Source of the DNA: Anaerolineae bacterium
GTDB lineage: Bacteria; Chloroflexota; Anaerolineae; Aggregatilineales; Phototrophicaceae
Length of the DNA: 64,000 nucleotides
Assembly (NCBI GenBank): GCA_022822545.1
Contig: JAJEBE010000049.1
Location: 163,230 to 227,229, forward strand
Direction of reading: 5' to 3'
Shown: positions 44,262 to 53,375 of the stretch, in pieces
Numbering within the stretch: the stretch's first letter is position 1
Layout: each line of letters opens with the position of its first letter
The notes under the pieces: model-generated
Database searches by the model: none
What the model was told of the DNA's origin: nothing
The model's input: the letters and a program-made list of their open reading frames with translations, nothing else
Position numbers and translations under genes: made by a program

Positions 44262-45203
44262 ATGGCGATAGAGATCACTCGGCCCGGCAAGTACAGTCTT
44301 ATCGTGTCCACTCCGGTGATGCCGGCGGCCGGCACGCTCGGTTTCGCCGATAGCTACAAAGCCATGATCGACTACGAGAAGCTCGGCGCTCTTGTCACCA
44401 ATCCGGTGACTCTTGATGCCTGGAATCCGGCGGCGGGCACGCGGATGATCCCCCTGGACGCGGGGATTCTCCTGCATACCGGGCTGCCAAATCCGGGATT
44501 GAGCAAGGTGATCAGGCGCTATCGCAAGACTTGGGCGAATATGCCGATTCCGGTGATATTGCATCTTGTCGGCGCCACCGCGCAGCATATCGAACGCGCT
44601 TCGGGACTGATCGACGAAGTCGACGAGATTGCGGCGGTGGAACTCGGCTTGAGCGACGATCTTGACGAGGCGGATGCCCTCGCCCTCGTTCGCGCGGCTG
44701 CCAAGATGGAAAAGCCCTTGCTGGCGCGCTTGCCATTTTATGAGTGCTGCCAATTCGCCTTGCCGATAGCGGAGGCGGGCGCCGACGCGCTGGTGTTGAC
44801 GGCAGCGCCGCGGGGCACGGCGCGCGATAGGCACAGCGGACGACTGGTAAGCGGGCGCATTTACGGTCCGTTGATCAAACCGATGATTTTGCGCATGGTC
44901 GGTCGCTTGCGGCGGGAGATTCCGGAGGAGATTCCCATCATTGGCTCGGGTGGTATCCATTCGCCGGCGGATGCCCGTGACTACATTGAAGCGGGAGCGG
45001 TCGCGGTGCAAGTCGATACGGCGACCTGGGCGCAGCCGAAGATGCTTGAGCGGATCGCGCGCGATCTTGGCGGCTGGATCGCCACGCGGCACAAGGACGC
45101 CTTGCTCGACGAATGGAATCCTGATATGGGGCATACCGAAGCCCTGCAGCGGCGGGCCAGAACCCCGAGCGGAGACGCCGGCGCGAACCAGGGTGGAAGG
45201 TGA
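44262..45203 (+). CDS. dihydroorotate-dehydrogenase-family (PyrD-like) FMN protein with altered active site
   Basis: A 313-residue TIM-barrel protein related to DHOD 1B. Family features are PGKYSLIVSTPVMPAAGTLG, LGALVTNPVTLDAWNPAAG, GILLHTGLPNPGLSKVI, IIGSGGIHSPADARDYIEAG (FMN phosphate site) and VAVQVDTATW. Several DHOD residues are changed: the lysine of VTKxxT is Asn47, the NxxGLxNPG substrate loop lacks its first Asn, and the ExNxSCPN catalytic segment with its base Cys reads ELGLSDD (127-133). It is thus probably an FMN oxidoreductase with another substrate, or inactive. It sits in an operon with a PyrK-like and an FmdB gene. Confidence 0.8.
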   Translation: MAIEITRPGKYSLIVSTPVMPAAGTLGFADSYKAMIDYEKLGALVTNPVTLDAWNPAAGTRMIPLDAGILLHTGLPNPGLSKVIRRYRKTWANMPIPVILHLVGATAQHIERASGLIDEVDEIAAVELGLSDDLDEADALALVRAAAKMEKPLLARLPFYECCQFALPIAEAGADALVLTAAPRGTARDRHSGRLVSGRIYGPLIKPMILRMVGRLRREIPEEIPIIGSGGIHSPADARDYIEAGAVAVQVDTATWAQPKMLERIARDLGGWIATRHKDALLDEWNPDMGHTEALQRRARTPSGDAGANQGGR

Positions 45204-45209
45204 CAAGCA

Positions 45210-45539
45210 ATGCCGCAGTATGACTTCCGCTGCAAGACCTGCGGAGTAGTTTTCAGCGTCACCTACCGCAGATACGCCGAATACGACAGCGCCACGCCAA
45301 GCTGCCGTGAATGCGGCTCGGCTGACTTGGCTCGGCTGATTTCGGGGGTGTCGATTGGCGGATTGCAGCGGGATTACGGCAAGATGTCCAGCGGCGAAAT
45401 GCTCTCGGTGCTCGAAGCGGGAAATCAAAGCCAGGTCAATGAGCTGTTCAGGCAGGTTGGAGGCGCAGACCGGGTTAGCGGCGGCGGCCAAGAACCGCCT
45501 GCCAAGCTTGCGGACCCTTCCCCGGAGAAAGAGCCCTAG
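45210..45539 (+). CDS. FmdB-family zinc-ribbon regulatory protein
   Basis: A 109-residue protein with the N-terminal FmdB/CxxC_CxxC_SSSS zinc ribbon: MPQYDFRCKTCGVVFSV (Cys8, Cys11) and CRECGSADLARL (Cys32, Cys35). The rest is a polar tail rich in Gly, Gln and Pro. FmdB domains are small regulators of unknown mechanism, first linked to amidase and formamidase genes. It starts 6 nt after the PyrD-like stop, so it is in the same transcript. Confidence 0.87.
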   Translation: MPQYDFRCKTCGVVFSVTYRRYAEYDSATPSCRECGSADLARLISGVSIGGLQRDYGKMSSGEMLSVLEAGNQSQVNELFRQVGGADRVSGGGQEPPAKLADPSPEKEP

Positions 45540-45543
45540 CGAT

Positions 45544-45825
45544 TTACAGATACCAATCGCGCAAGGCATCGCGCAGCTCGTCGATGATCGCTTCCCAGGA
45601 ATAATCCGATTCTCGTGTAATCGTGAGGCAGTCCCGGTTAATTGTCAGCTTCTGGATGCCGTCGACCGCCGCGAATAGCATCTGCGCGATCGGCGAGCCG
45701 AGATCACCGGCTGACGGGTTTTCGTAGACTTCCGCATCTTGATCGGTTAAGGGCTGATTGACATAGAGATCGGCGACATCAGGGTGGTCGCCGAATTCTA
45801 CTTCTACGGTAACGTACTCGGACAT
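45544..45825 (-). CDS. Nfu/NifU N-terminal-domain protein
   Basis: A 93-residue protein with the Nfu_N (scaffold N-terminal) fold: acidic start MSEYVTVEVEFGDHPDVADL, a conserved SPIAQMLFAAVDGIQKLTIN and the ending SDYSWEAIIDELRDALRDW. The C-terminal CxxC NifU domain that binds Fe-S clusters is absent, so it is a stand-alone N-domain as in some Firmicutes and Chloroflexota. It follows aguA by 18 nt on the minus strand and its 3' end faces FmdB. Confidence 0.83.
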   Translation of the reverse strand: MSEYVTVEVEFGDHPDVADLYVNQPLTDQDAEVYENPSAGDLGSPIAQMLFAAVDGIQKLTINRDCLTITRESDYSWEAIIDELRDALRDWYL

Positions 45826-45843
45826 AGAGCGATTCTCGATTTC

Positions 45844-46947
45844 TTAAGTCGCGCGGCCGGCCGGCTGCTGCTGCGTAATGCAGTGAATATTGCCGCCGCC
45901 GAGCAGGATCTCGCGCGCTGCGATCCCGACTATTTCGCGGTTGGGAAATAGCTGCGCCAACTGATGAAAAGCGGCGCTGTCATGGCGATCGCCGAATTGC
46001 GGCGCGATGATTGCGCCATTGGCGATGTAGAAGTTGATGTAGGATCCCGCCAGCCGTTCGCCTGCCGGGCGTAGCAAAGCTGTATCCACGATGTCAAGCC
46101 CGGCCGCTTCTTCCTCGGTCATCATCATTGGATCCGGCTGATGTATCTTGCGCACTTCCAGTTGCCGTCCGCTGGCATCGCGCGCGCTCCTTAGCAGGTC
46201 GTAAGCCTCGGCAGACCGCTCATATTGAGGGTCGCTGCGGTCATCGGTCCAGGTCAAAGCGACCAGGCCGGGGCGGAGGAAACAGCATAAATTGTCCACG
46301 TGGCCATCGGTTTCATCTTCATAGACTCCGCGGGGCAGCCAGATGATGCGCGAGATATCGAGGTAATCCGCGAGATGCTGTTCGATTTCCGCTTTTGACA
46401 GGTCGGGATTGCGATTCGGATTCAGCAGGCAAGACTCGGTGGCGAGCAGAGTACCTTGCCCGTCCACATGGATCGCGCCGCCTTCCGTGACGAGGGGCGC
46501 CTTATAGCGGTCAAGCGATTCAATCTCCAGCATTTTCGCCGGCACGAGTTCGTCCAGGTCCCAGGGGAAATACATCATCTTCCGCAAGCCGCCCCAAGCG
46601 TTGAAGGTCCAATCGACGCCGCGCACCACGCCTTCTTCGCTCACCACAAAGGTGGCACCATTATCGCGTATCCAGGCATCGTTGTTGGAGAGCTCCACGA
46701 CGCGTATTTGGGGCGGCAGCATGGCGCGGGCGTTCTCGAACTGATCGGGATTGACACCCATCGTCACGCGCTCGAAACGCGAGATCTGCGTCGCCACCTC
46801 GACAAAGGCGTATTGGGCCGGTTTGCCGCCGTTACGCCAGGTATCGCGGCGCTGCGGCCAGAGCATCCAACAGCCGGCATGGGGCTCCCACTCGGCTGGC
46901 ATGCGGAAGCCGTCCGCGCGCGGCGTTGACCGAATCAGGTTTGACAT
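45844..46947 (-). CDS. aguA: agmatine deiminase
   Basis: Agmatine deiminase (367 residues, EC 3.5.3.12) of the guanidino-modifying PPAD family, converting agmatine to N-carbamoylputrescine in polyamine synthesis or arginine use. It has [21 protein letters not shown] at the N-terminus, [15 protein letters not shown] (substrate Asp), [21 protein letters not shown] (Glu/His), the [12 protein letters not shown] motif and the catalytic Cys356 in [15 protein letters not shown]. No N-carbamoylputrescine amidase gene is adjacent, although the two often are neighbours. Start ATG 46947 follows an AGGAGGG-like site. Confidence 0.95.
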   Translation of the reverse strand: MSNLIRSTPRADGFRMPAEWEPHAGCWMLWPQRRDTWRNGGKPAQYAFVEVATQISRFERVTMGVNPDQFENARAMLPPQIRVVELSNNDAWIRDNGATFVVSEEGVVRGVDWTFNAWGGLRKMMYFPWDLDELVPAKMLEIESLDRYKAPLVTEGGAIHVDGQGTLLATESCLLNPNRNPDLSKAEIEQHLADYLDISRIIWLPRGVYEDETDGHVDNLCCFLRPGLVALTWTDDRSDPQYERSAEAYDLLRSARDASGRQLEVRKIHQPDPMMMTEEEAAGLDIVDTALLRPAGERLAGSYINFYIANGAIIAPQFGDRHDSAAFHQLAQLFPNREIVGIAAREILLGGGNIHCITQQQPAGRAT

Positions 46948-47353
46948 TCAACGCCCTCCTGTATATTGGTCAAATCCACAAGCGGCGGCGAGAAAGCAAC
47001 CGGAACTTGGAGTCTGCCAGGATTACCGGTCTCGGGCGAGCGGCCTGAGAATCGGCTCGACAAAAGATCGGAAACGGGGGCGTTCAAGCAGTTACGGGTC
47101 AAGGATGTAGCGGAAGCGCCGATTGCCGACGCGAAGTTCCGCAATGTAGATTGGCGCGAGGTCGATTCGCCGCGGCAGAAGGGCAAGTTTGAGATCGGGA
47201 TTGTCGAGCAGTTGGCGCGCGGGCCGGGATTGAATGCGTCAAGCGGGCGGATTATTGATAAATGATTATCGATAGGCGGGATATTTTTTTCTATCATAAA
47301 AGCGGCATTTATTGATAATCTTCGGCAGCGACGGGTTTGCGAGGTTAGGATGT

Positions 47354-47396
47354 CGGCTATGTGGCCGGGGGGAAAACTTTTTTCGGCCATCTGGCC
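47354..47396 (+). promoter_or_regulatory. two near-identical palindromic direct repeats upstream of purB
   Basis: cggctatgtggcc (47354-47366) and cggccatctggcc (47384-47396) agree at 11 of 13 bases and are spaced by 30 bp, about three helical turns. The second contains the palindrome ggcca-tc-tggcc. The outer ends also form an atgtggcc / ggccacat inverted repeat. The layout is operator-like, but no regulator is known for it. Confidence 0.38.
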
Positions 47397-47487
47397 ACAT
47401 TTTGTGTCCGATGACAGGCGGATGGGATGGAATAGATTATGGGCGCAGGCAGTCATGACTCTATTATAGCAGATTTTGGGCAAAACA

Positions 47488-47501
47488 TGAACATTTGTTC
47501 A
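47488..47501. promoter_or_regulatory. LexA/SOS-box-like palindrome
   Basis: tgaacatttgttca is a perfect GAAC-N4-GTTC palindrome, the form of LexA boxes in Gram-positive bacteria and relatives. On the minus strand a TATAAT follows at 47468-47463, but no confirmed SOS gene lies next to it; purB begins about 140 nt away on the plus strand. Confidence 0.35.
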
Positions 47502-47642
47502 AAAGATATTTGCGTGAGGCGTCGCCCAGCTGTGGCGAAAATCGGCAGCGTAATCCGGGACGCGGTTCCAGTCGGCGAGGGGAAATGTCAACCCGTTCGG
47601 TGTACAATACGGGCGCTTCCCAAATCATAAGGTGCAGACACT

Positions 47643-49007
47643 GTGACAGCGAGCTGGTACGCCATATCGCCGCTGGACGGGCGTTATGCTGAAAAGACCG
47701 CGCCGCTCCAGCCCTATCTCTCCGAATATGCTCTGACGAAATATCGGCTGCGCGTCGAGTTGCGCTGGCTGATTGCCCTTTCGGATCATAAGGGCGTCAG
47801 GCAAATCAGGCGCTTTAGCCAAGCGGAACGCGATCTGCTCGCGAGCATTCTGGACGACTTTGACGAGCGCGCGGCGGAACGCATCAAAGCTATCGAGGGG
47901 GAGACGAATCATGACGTGAAGGCGGTCGAATATTACCTGCGCGAAACTTTGCAGGGTAGCAGCCTGCGCGATGCGTCGGCCTGGATTCATTTCGCTTGCA
48001 CGTCTGACGACATCAACAATCTGGCCTACGCCATGATGTTTCGCGATGTTATGCGTTCGGTCTGGCAGCCGGCGGCGACTGAATTGATTGGGAAATTGCA
48101 GGCGCTCGCGCTTGATTCCGCCGATGTTTCGATGCTCGCGCGGACGCATGGTCAAGCGGCAAGCCCGACCACGCTCGGCAAAGAGGTCGCCGTTTTCGTC
48201 TATCGGCTGCGGCGGCAGTTGCTCGGGTTAGAATCGCAGGAATATCTGGGCAAATTCAACGGCGCCGTCGGCGCTTATAATGCGCATAAAATTGCCTATC
48301 CGGACCTGGATTGGCGCAATTTCACAGAACAATTTGTCAACTCGCTGGGATTGACATTCAATCCCTTGACGACGCAGATAGAGCCACATGATTATCTGGC
48401 GGAATTGGCGCATGGTTTGATCCGCTTCAACACCATCCTGCTTGATTTCTGCCGCGATGTGTGGATGTACATTTCACTCGGCGTCTTTCGGCAGCGGGTC
48501 AGAGCGAGCGAAACCGGCTCGTCCACCATGCCGCATAAGGTGAATCCCATCGACTTCGAAAATGCGGAAGCCAACCTGGGTATCAGCAATGGCGGCCTGG
48601 CGCATTTGGCGGAGAAGCTGCCAATCTCTCGCTTGCAGCGGGACTTGAGCGATTCATCGGCGATACGAAATTATGGCGCGGCGATCGCCCACAGTTACCT
48701 CGCTCTCCGGTCAATACACAGAGGTCTCTCGAAGATCGCGGTCGATCCGGCTGCGCTGGCGGTAGATCTTAAGAACAACTGGCAAGTGCTGGCGGAAGCG
48801 GTCCAGACGGTTCTGCGTAAGCATCAAGTTGCTGATGCCTATGAACAACTGAAAGCGCTGACACGCGGTGAAGCGGTGTCGCGAGAAAGTTTAGAAGAAT
48901 TCATTCGCCAGTTGGAAATTCCCGCGGAAGAGAAGACGCGGCTGATACAGTTGACTCCGGCGGCATATATTGGCTTGGCCGAGGAGTTGGCGCTGGGCGC
49001 CGATTGA
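47643..49007 (+). CDS. purB: adenylosuccinate lyase
   Basis: Adenylosuccinate lyase (454 residues, EC 4.3.2.2) for two steps of purine synthesis. The sequence is of the E. coli-like branch: WYAISPLDGRYAEKTAPLQP at the N-terminus, GETNHDVKAVEYYLRE, FACTSDDINNLAYAMM, ARTHGQAASPTTLGKEVAVF, and the superfamily signature GSSTMPHKVNPIDFENAEAN with the catalytic Ser loop. The start is a GTG at 47643 with AAGGTG 8 nt before it. The next gene begins directly after the stop. Confidence 0.97.
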   Translation: MTASWYAISPLDGRYAEKTAPLQPYLSEYALTKYRLRVELRWLIALSDHKGVRQIRRFSQAERDLLASILDDFDERAAERIKAIEGETNHDVKAVEYYLRETLQGSSLRDASAWIHFACTSDDINNLAYAMMFRDVMRSVWQPAATELIGKLQALALDSADVSMLARTHGQAASPTTLGKEVAVFVYRLRRQLLGLESQEYLGKFNGAVGAYNAHKIAYPDLDWRNFTEQFVNSLGLTFNPLTTQIEPHDYLAELAHGLIRFNTILLDFCRDVWMYISLGVFRQRVRASETGSSTMPHKVNPIDFENAEANLGISNGGLAHLAEKLPISRLQRDLSDSSAIRNYGAAIAHSYLALRSIHRGLSKIAVDPAALAVDLKNNWQVLAEAVQTVLRKHQVADAYEQLKALTRGEAVSRESLEEFIRQLEIPAEEKTRLIQLTPAAYIGLAEELALGAD

Positions 49008-49946
49008 ATGCACAAGAGTTCGCGCGATAAACCTTATGACATCGTCGTATTTGGCGATACCTGCGTCGACCTCATTTTGCGCGATGACGATGTGAAGCCG
49101 CAATTTGGGCAGGTGGAAAAGATCGTCAGCGGCTACGAGCTCGAGATGGGCGGCTCCTGCTGCATCTTCGCCGCGCAAGCGGCCAAGCTCGGAATGAGTG
49201 TCAGGCTCTTGGGCCGGGTCGGGGATGATTATTACGGCCGGCTGATCATGGACACCCTCAGGTCGGCCGGGGTTGATAGCGGGAGCGTCATCGTCGATTC
49301 CGCGTTGCAGACGGGCATTACGGTGCATCTCGCGCAGGATGATGATCGCGCCATGCTGACATATCCGGGTTCGATCAATGCGCTGACAGCGGCTGACGTG
49401 ACGGATGAGATATTGGCTTCCGCGCGTCACTTGCACTACGGCAGTCTGTACTTGCAGACCGGTTTGCAGCCTCATTGGATCGAGATTTTGCAGCGGGCCA
49501 AGGGACTTGGCCTGACGGTATCGCTGGACACAAACTGGGATCCGCAGGGCGAGTGGGATCAGGGATTTTTGCGAGCGCTGCAATACATCGACATCTTGCT
49601 GCCAAACGAGCAAGAAGCGCAACACCTCAGCGGCAGGCCCGATTTGCTGTCGGCGATCGGTTTCTTGCAGGAGCAGGTCCCGCTGCTTGTTGTCAAAGGA
49701 GCGGAAGCGGGCGCATCCGCCTGGCTGAAAGGGGAGTGTGTGCGGCAGGCGGTGCGGCAGGCGGAAAGCGGCGGCGATGGAGTAGGCGCCGGCGACAGTT
49801 TTGACGCGGGCTTTCTGGCCGGCTGGCTCAATGACTTGCCTCTGGAAACATGCCTGGCCATCGCCTGCGAATGCGGGCGCGCGGTCGCGAGCGAGGCGGG
49901 TGGGTTGCGCGGTCAGCTTTGGCGGTCGGACGCAGCCGCGCTTTAG
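49008..49946 (+). CDS. PfkB-family carbohydrate kinase
   Basis: A ribokinase-like (PfkB) sugar or nucleoside kinase of 312 residues. It opens with the first Gly-containing strand, YDIVVFGDTCVDLILRDDD. GGSCCIFAAQAAKLGMSVRL and LGRVGDDYYGRLIM form signature 1. The signature 2 region is GDGVGAGDSFDAGFLAGWL, with the anion hole and catalytic Asp. DTNWDPQGEWDQGFLRA and LLPNEQEAQHL fit the substrate lid. The ATG directly abuts the purB stop, so both are translated from one mRNA; a purine link is suggestive but unproven. Ribose, fructose and nucleosides are all possible substrates. Confidence 0.92.
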   Translation: MHKSSRDKPYDIVVFGDTCVDLILRDDDVKPQFGQVEKIVSGYELEMGGSCCIFAAQAAKLGMSVRLLGRVGDDYYGRLIMDTLRSAGVDSGSVIVDSALQTGITVHLAQDDDRAMLTYPGSINALTAADVTDEILASARHLHYGSLYLQTGLQPHWIEILQRAKGLGLTVSLDTNWDPQGEWDQGFLRALQYIDILLPNEQEAQHLSGRPDLLSAIGFLQEQVPLLVVKGAEAGASAWLKGECVRQAVRQAESGGDGVGAGDSFDAGFLAGWLNDLPLETCLAIACECGRAVASEAGGLRGQLWRSDAAAL

Positions 49947-49979
49947 CCATCGAGATCGCGGCGAAGCGCGGAAGCCGCG

Positions 49980-51314
49980 TCAGTCATCGCCGTTTGCCAG
50001 CCTGCCTTCGCCGTTATAGCCGCGGCCGACGCCACGATAGACAAAGCCGATATCTTTTAGTTCGTCAGGGCTGTACATGTTGCGCCCGTCAATGATGATT
50101 GGACGCCGCATGGATTTCAGCACGCGTTTCATATCCAACTGTTTGAATTCGTTCCATGGCGTGAGCACGAGCAGGGCATCGCTTTCGGCGGCGGCGCTGT
50201 AGGGGCTGTCGCACATGGTAATGCCCGGCACATCACGACTGGCATTTGCCATCGCAACCGGATCGTAGGCCTTGACGATTGCCCCTTGATTCAAAAGCGA
50301 CCGGGCCACCGTTAGCGATGGCGATTCGCGGGTGTCGTCCGTATTCTGCTTGAAGGCCAGGCCAAGCAGGGAAACCGTCTTGCCGCTGACGCTGCCGTCC
50401 AGCAATTCTCGCGCTTTCAATGTAATCTGCCGCCGCTGGAAAGCGTTGATTTCCATGACGGCGTTGAGCAGTTGGGGGTGCATACCGTGTGTCTGCGCCA
50501 TATTCGCCAGGGCTTTGACATCCTTGGGGAAGCATGAGCCGCCGAAGCCGATGCCGGCCTGCAAGAAGTGCGGCCCGATTCGTTTGTCGTAGCCCATGCC
50601 CCGCGCGACTTCGGTCACATCGGCGCCCAGCCGTTCACAGATGATGCTTATTTCGTTGATGAAACTGATGCGCGTCGCCAGGAAGGCGTTGGAGGCGTAC
50701 TTGATCATTTCGGCCGTGCGAATGTCGGTGATGACGATCGGCGCTTCCAGCGGCGCGTAGAGTTCCGCCACCTGCTCGGCTGCCGAAGCATCGGACGAGC
50801 CCAACACGGTGCGGTCCGGCTGCATGAAGTCGGCAATTGCCGAGCCCTCGCGCAGGAATTCCGGGCAAGAGACGACGGCGAAGTCCACCGGTTGCGGCTG
50901 ATTGCTGCTTATGATTTCGGCCGTCCAGTCGCCTGTGCCCACCGGCACGGTAGACTTGTTGATGACGATCAGCGGCTGGCGCATGGTCTTGGCGATGGTC
51001 TGGGCGGCGGCGCGGACATATTGCAGGTCCGCCTCTCCATCGACGGCTGATGGCGTGCCGACGCAGACGAAGACAAACTCGGCATTTTCGAGCCCTTCGG
51101 CATAGGCTGTCGTGAAGCGCATTCGCCCGGCGTCGGTATTGCGCTGCACTATTTCCGCCAGGCCCGGCTCGTATATGGGCAGCTGGCCCGCTTGCAGCAT
51201 GTCAATCTTGCGCTCGTCAATATCCACCAGCGTCACGCTGTTGCCCATATCGGCGAAACTGGCGCCCGTCACCAGCCCGACATAGCCGGACCCCACCACA
51301 CAAAGTTGTCTCAT
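49980..51314 (-). CDS. UDP-glucose 6-dehydrogenase
   Basis: UDP-glucose/GDP-mannose dehydrogenase family (444 residues), most like UDP-glucose 6-dehydrogenase, which makes UDP-glucuronate for polysaccharides. The Rossmann motif is [20 protein letters not shown] with an Asp after beta2 (LVDIDE). Other marks are [42 protein letters not shown] and the catalytic Cys in [15 protein letters not shown]. The C-terminal domain has [18 protein letters not shown]. It converges on the PfkB gene. Specificity for UDP-glucose rather than another sugar nucleotide is inferred from the best motif match. Confidence 0.93.
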   Translation of the reverse strand: MRQLCVVGSGYVGLVTGASFADMGNSVTLVDIDERKIDMLQAGQLPIYEPGLAEIVQRNTDAGRMRFTTAYAEGLENAEFVFVCVGTPSAVDGEADLQYVRAAAQTIAKTMRQPLIVINKSTVPVGTGDWTAEIISSNQPQPVDFAVVSCPEFLREGSAIADFMQPDRTVLGSSDASAAEQVAELYAPLEAPIVITDIRTAEMIKYASNAFLATRISFINEISIICERLGADVTEVARGMGYDKRIGPHFLQAGIGFGGSCFPKDVKALANMAQTHGMHPQLLNAVMEINAFQRRQITLKARELLDGSVSGKTVSLLGLAFKQNTDDTRESPSLTVARSLLNQGAIVKAYDPVAMANASRDVPGITMCDSPYSAAAESDALLVLTPWNEFKQLDMKRVLKSMRRPIIIDGRNMYSPDELKDIGFVYRGVGRGYNGEGRLANGDD

Positions 51315-51569
51315 ATCGGCTCGCTCTCAGTTAGGAAGTTTGTGTTGATTCATGGCTACCTAGGGATACACAGCGGCAGGGATTTCTCCTCTATGTCAAG
51401 CAAGTCTACCAGAGCTTCGGAGCCATTATCAGGTTCCGCCCTCGCCGCCATTTCCGCTTAAATTCTAATTGGATTTCCGACTTGGCGACGGCGATTTCCT
51501 TATGCAATTTTGCTTGCCGCTTGCTATACTGATGCGGCAATTCGATAGACAAAGCCGGAGAAAGCCCAG

Positions 51570-53375
51570 ATGTCCAGCGACATGGACGCGCTCACTGCAG
51601 CCAACATAGAGCAAGCGCACCTGAAAGACGGCATTCCTCAAGAGATGAGGAAAGTTCCGCATCGCAACATCCGCGATGTACTGTCTATGCATAGCAAGAC
51701 ATCGGGACGGAAGCCTTTTCTGATCTATTATGACGAAGAGGGCGCGCGACAGGAACTCTCTTATGCCGAGTTTAATGCGCGCGCGCATCAGGCGGCGAAC
51801 TTCATGTACGAAGATCTCGGCATCCGACGAGGAGATCGCGTCGTGACGATCGCTTACAACCATGTCGACACGGTCTTGATTTATTTTGCCTGCTGGGTGA
51901 TCGGCGCTGCGGTCGCGCCGCAGAATGTCGCCGAAGACGACCGGCGCATCGCCTTCATTTTGCGTAATAGCGAAGCCAAGGTTTGCTTTGCGCGCGTCGA
52001 GTATCTGGAACGCGCGGAAAACATCATCGCCGGTGTTGATGGCGATGAAGGCGCGCCGAACATCACGCGGATTATCGCAGTCGGCCGAGAACGCGCCGGC
52101 CGGCATATTAACTTTCACGCGGCGATCGCCAGCCGACCGACGACCTTTCTCGCCGATGAATCCGGCGCCAAAGCGGATGATACGCCTCAAGGTCAAGGCA
52201 GCGCCGATTCAGCAAGACTGTCTGACGAGGCCTTGCTAGTCTATACCAGCGGCACCACCGGCACGCCCAAGGGCGTCATCCTCGCGCAATACAATTTGCT
52301 CGTTGACGCCCAGGGAATCAGCCAGTGGCAGGCGATCACCGGCAATCAGCGGATGATGTGCGTCTTGCCGATCCATCATGTCAACGGCATCGTGGTGACA
52401 CTCATCGCGCCGCTTTACGTGGGCGGTTCAACGGTGCTCAATCGCCGTTTCAGCGTTTCACATTTCTGGGAGAGGATCGCGCGAGAGCGGGTCAATGTCG
52501 TCAGCGTTGTTCCGACCTTATTGCAGTTTCTTATAGAATACGGCGAGCGGGAGCGGGAGGCAGGAAATACGATATTCGGCGGAGACATAAGCCGCCGGGA
52601 CCTCTCGCATTTTCGTCATCTCATTTGTGGCGCTGGCACGCTTTCGGTGGCCTTGGCCAGAGCATTCAGCGACATGTTCGGGATTACGATTTTGCACGGC
52701 TACGGCTTGAGCGAGACGACCTGTTATTCTTGCTTCTTGCCGATCAATCTGTCTTGGCAGGCCAATCAACATTGGCTGCTGGATCACGATTATCCCAGTA
52801 TCGGTTGCCCGATCGAAGCGAATGAAATGGCGATTTTTGCCGCCGATGGCAGCGGCATCAAGCTGGGCGAAGGCGAGCGCGGCGAGATATGTATCCGCGG
52901 GCACAATGTCATGCAAGGTTATTTCAAGCGGCCCGACGCCAATGCCGAGACCTTTAAGTTCAAGTGGTTCCGCAGCGGCGATGAGGGCTTCTTCCTGCGC
53001 GGCTCGGACGGCAGGCCCTTCTTCTTCATTACGGGTCGCATCAAAGAGTTGATCAACCGCGGCGGAGTCAAATTCAGTCCACTTGACATCGAAGAGGTAT
53101 TGCTGGGCATAGATGGGGTGAAAGCGGGATTGGCTATAGGCTTCGAGAATGTCTATTATGGCGAAGAGGTCGGCGCGTACGTCGTATTGGAAGATGGCGC
53201 AAAGCCCGATGCCGAGTTCATCATCGCGCAATGCCGCCGGCGGATGACCTTTGAAAAGTCGCCAAAGGCGGTCGTCTTCGGGAGGGATATCCCGGTTACT
53301 TCAACGGGGAAGTATCAGCGTCTCAAATTGCAGGGGCTGTTCGCCGAATGGGCGCGTACGCAGTTCCGCCGCTAG
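51570..53375 (+). CDS. AMP-forming acyl-CoA-synthetase-type ligase
   Basis: ANL-superfamily AMP-dependent ligase of 601 residues. P-loop motif LVYTSGTTGTPKGVILAQYN, then VLPIHHVNGIVVTLIAPLY, the A5-like GYGLSETTCYSCFLP, HNVMQGYFKRPDA, and the A7/A8 hinge FFITGRIKELINRGGVKFSP. The A10 lysine is in VTSTGKYQRLKL. An N-terminal extension of about 50 residues precedes the ligase fold. The substrate acid is not evident; fatty or aryl acids are family possibilities. Start ATG 51570 with GGAGAAAG upstream. Its 3' end overlaps the P-type ATPase gene tail-to-tail by 4 nt. Confidence 0.93.
   Translation: MSSDMDALTAANIEQAHLKDGIPQEMRKVPHRNIRDVLSMHSKTSGRKPFLIYYDEEGARQELSYAEFNARAHQAANFMYEDLGIRRGDRVVTIAYNHVDTVLIYFACWVIGAAVAPQNVAEDDRRIAFILRNSEAKVCFARVEYLERAENIIAGVDGDEGAPNITRIIAVGRERAGRHINFHAAIASRPTTFLADESGAKADDTPQGQGSADSARLSDEALLVYTSGTTGTPKGVILAQYNLLVDAQGISQWQAITGNQRMMCVLPIHHVNGIVVTLIAPLYVGGSTVLNRRFSVSHFWERIARERVNVVSVVPTLLQFLIEYGEREREAGNTIFGGDISRRDLSHFRHLICGAGTLSVALARAFSDMFGITILHGYGLSETTCYSCFLPINLSWQANQHWLLDHDYPSIGCPIEANEMAIFAADGSGIKLGEGERGEICIRGHNVMQGYFKRPDANAETFKFKWFRSGDEGFFLRGSDGRPFFFITGRIKELINRGGVKFSPLDIEEVLLGIDGVKAGLAIGFENVYYGEEVGAYVVLEDGAKPDAEFIIAQCRRRMTFEKSPKAVVFGRDIPVTSTGKYQRLKLQGLFAEWARTQFRR

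Larger units (their letters stand above)
46948..47642. other. 695-nt non-coding gap between aguA and purB with repeats and possible operators
   Basis: No convincing gene. The minus-strand frame 46935-47483 and plus-strand frame 46966-47265 have no family features and a fragmentary look; a third minus frame contains a protein-like fragment ending ELRVGNRRFRYILDP. The region is patchy in composition, with A+T-rich stretches around 47265-47330. A GATAA-type palindrome-like stretch at about 47255-47275 resembles metal-regulator boxes only weakly. Stronger elements are annotated separately. Confidence 0.5.

Noticed and set aside
47255..47275. Fur-box-like stretch (attgataaatgattatcgat)
   Set aside because: Only about two thirds of the Fur consensus matches and no iron-related gene is adjacent.
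46935..47483. 182-residue minus-strand ORF beside the LexA-like box
   Set aside because: No family features and low-complexity composition. A different frame in the same segment looks more protein-like but has no start codon and several stops, so coding is not supported.
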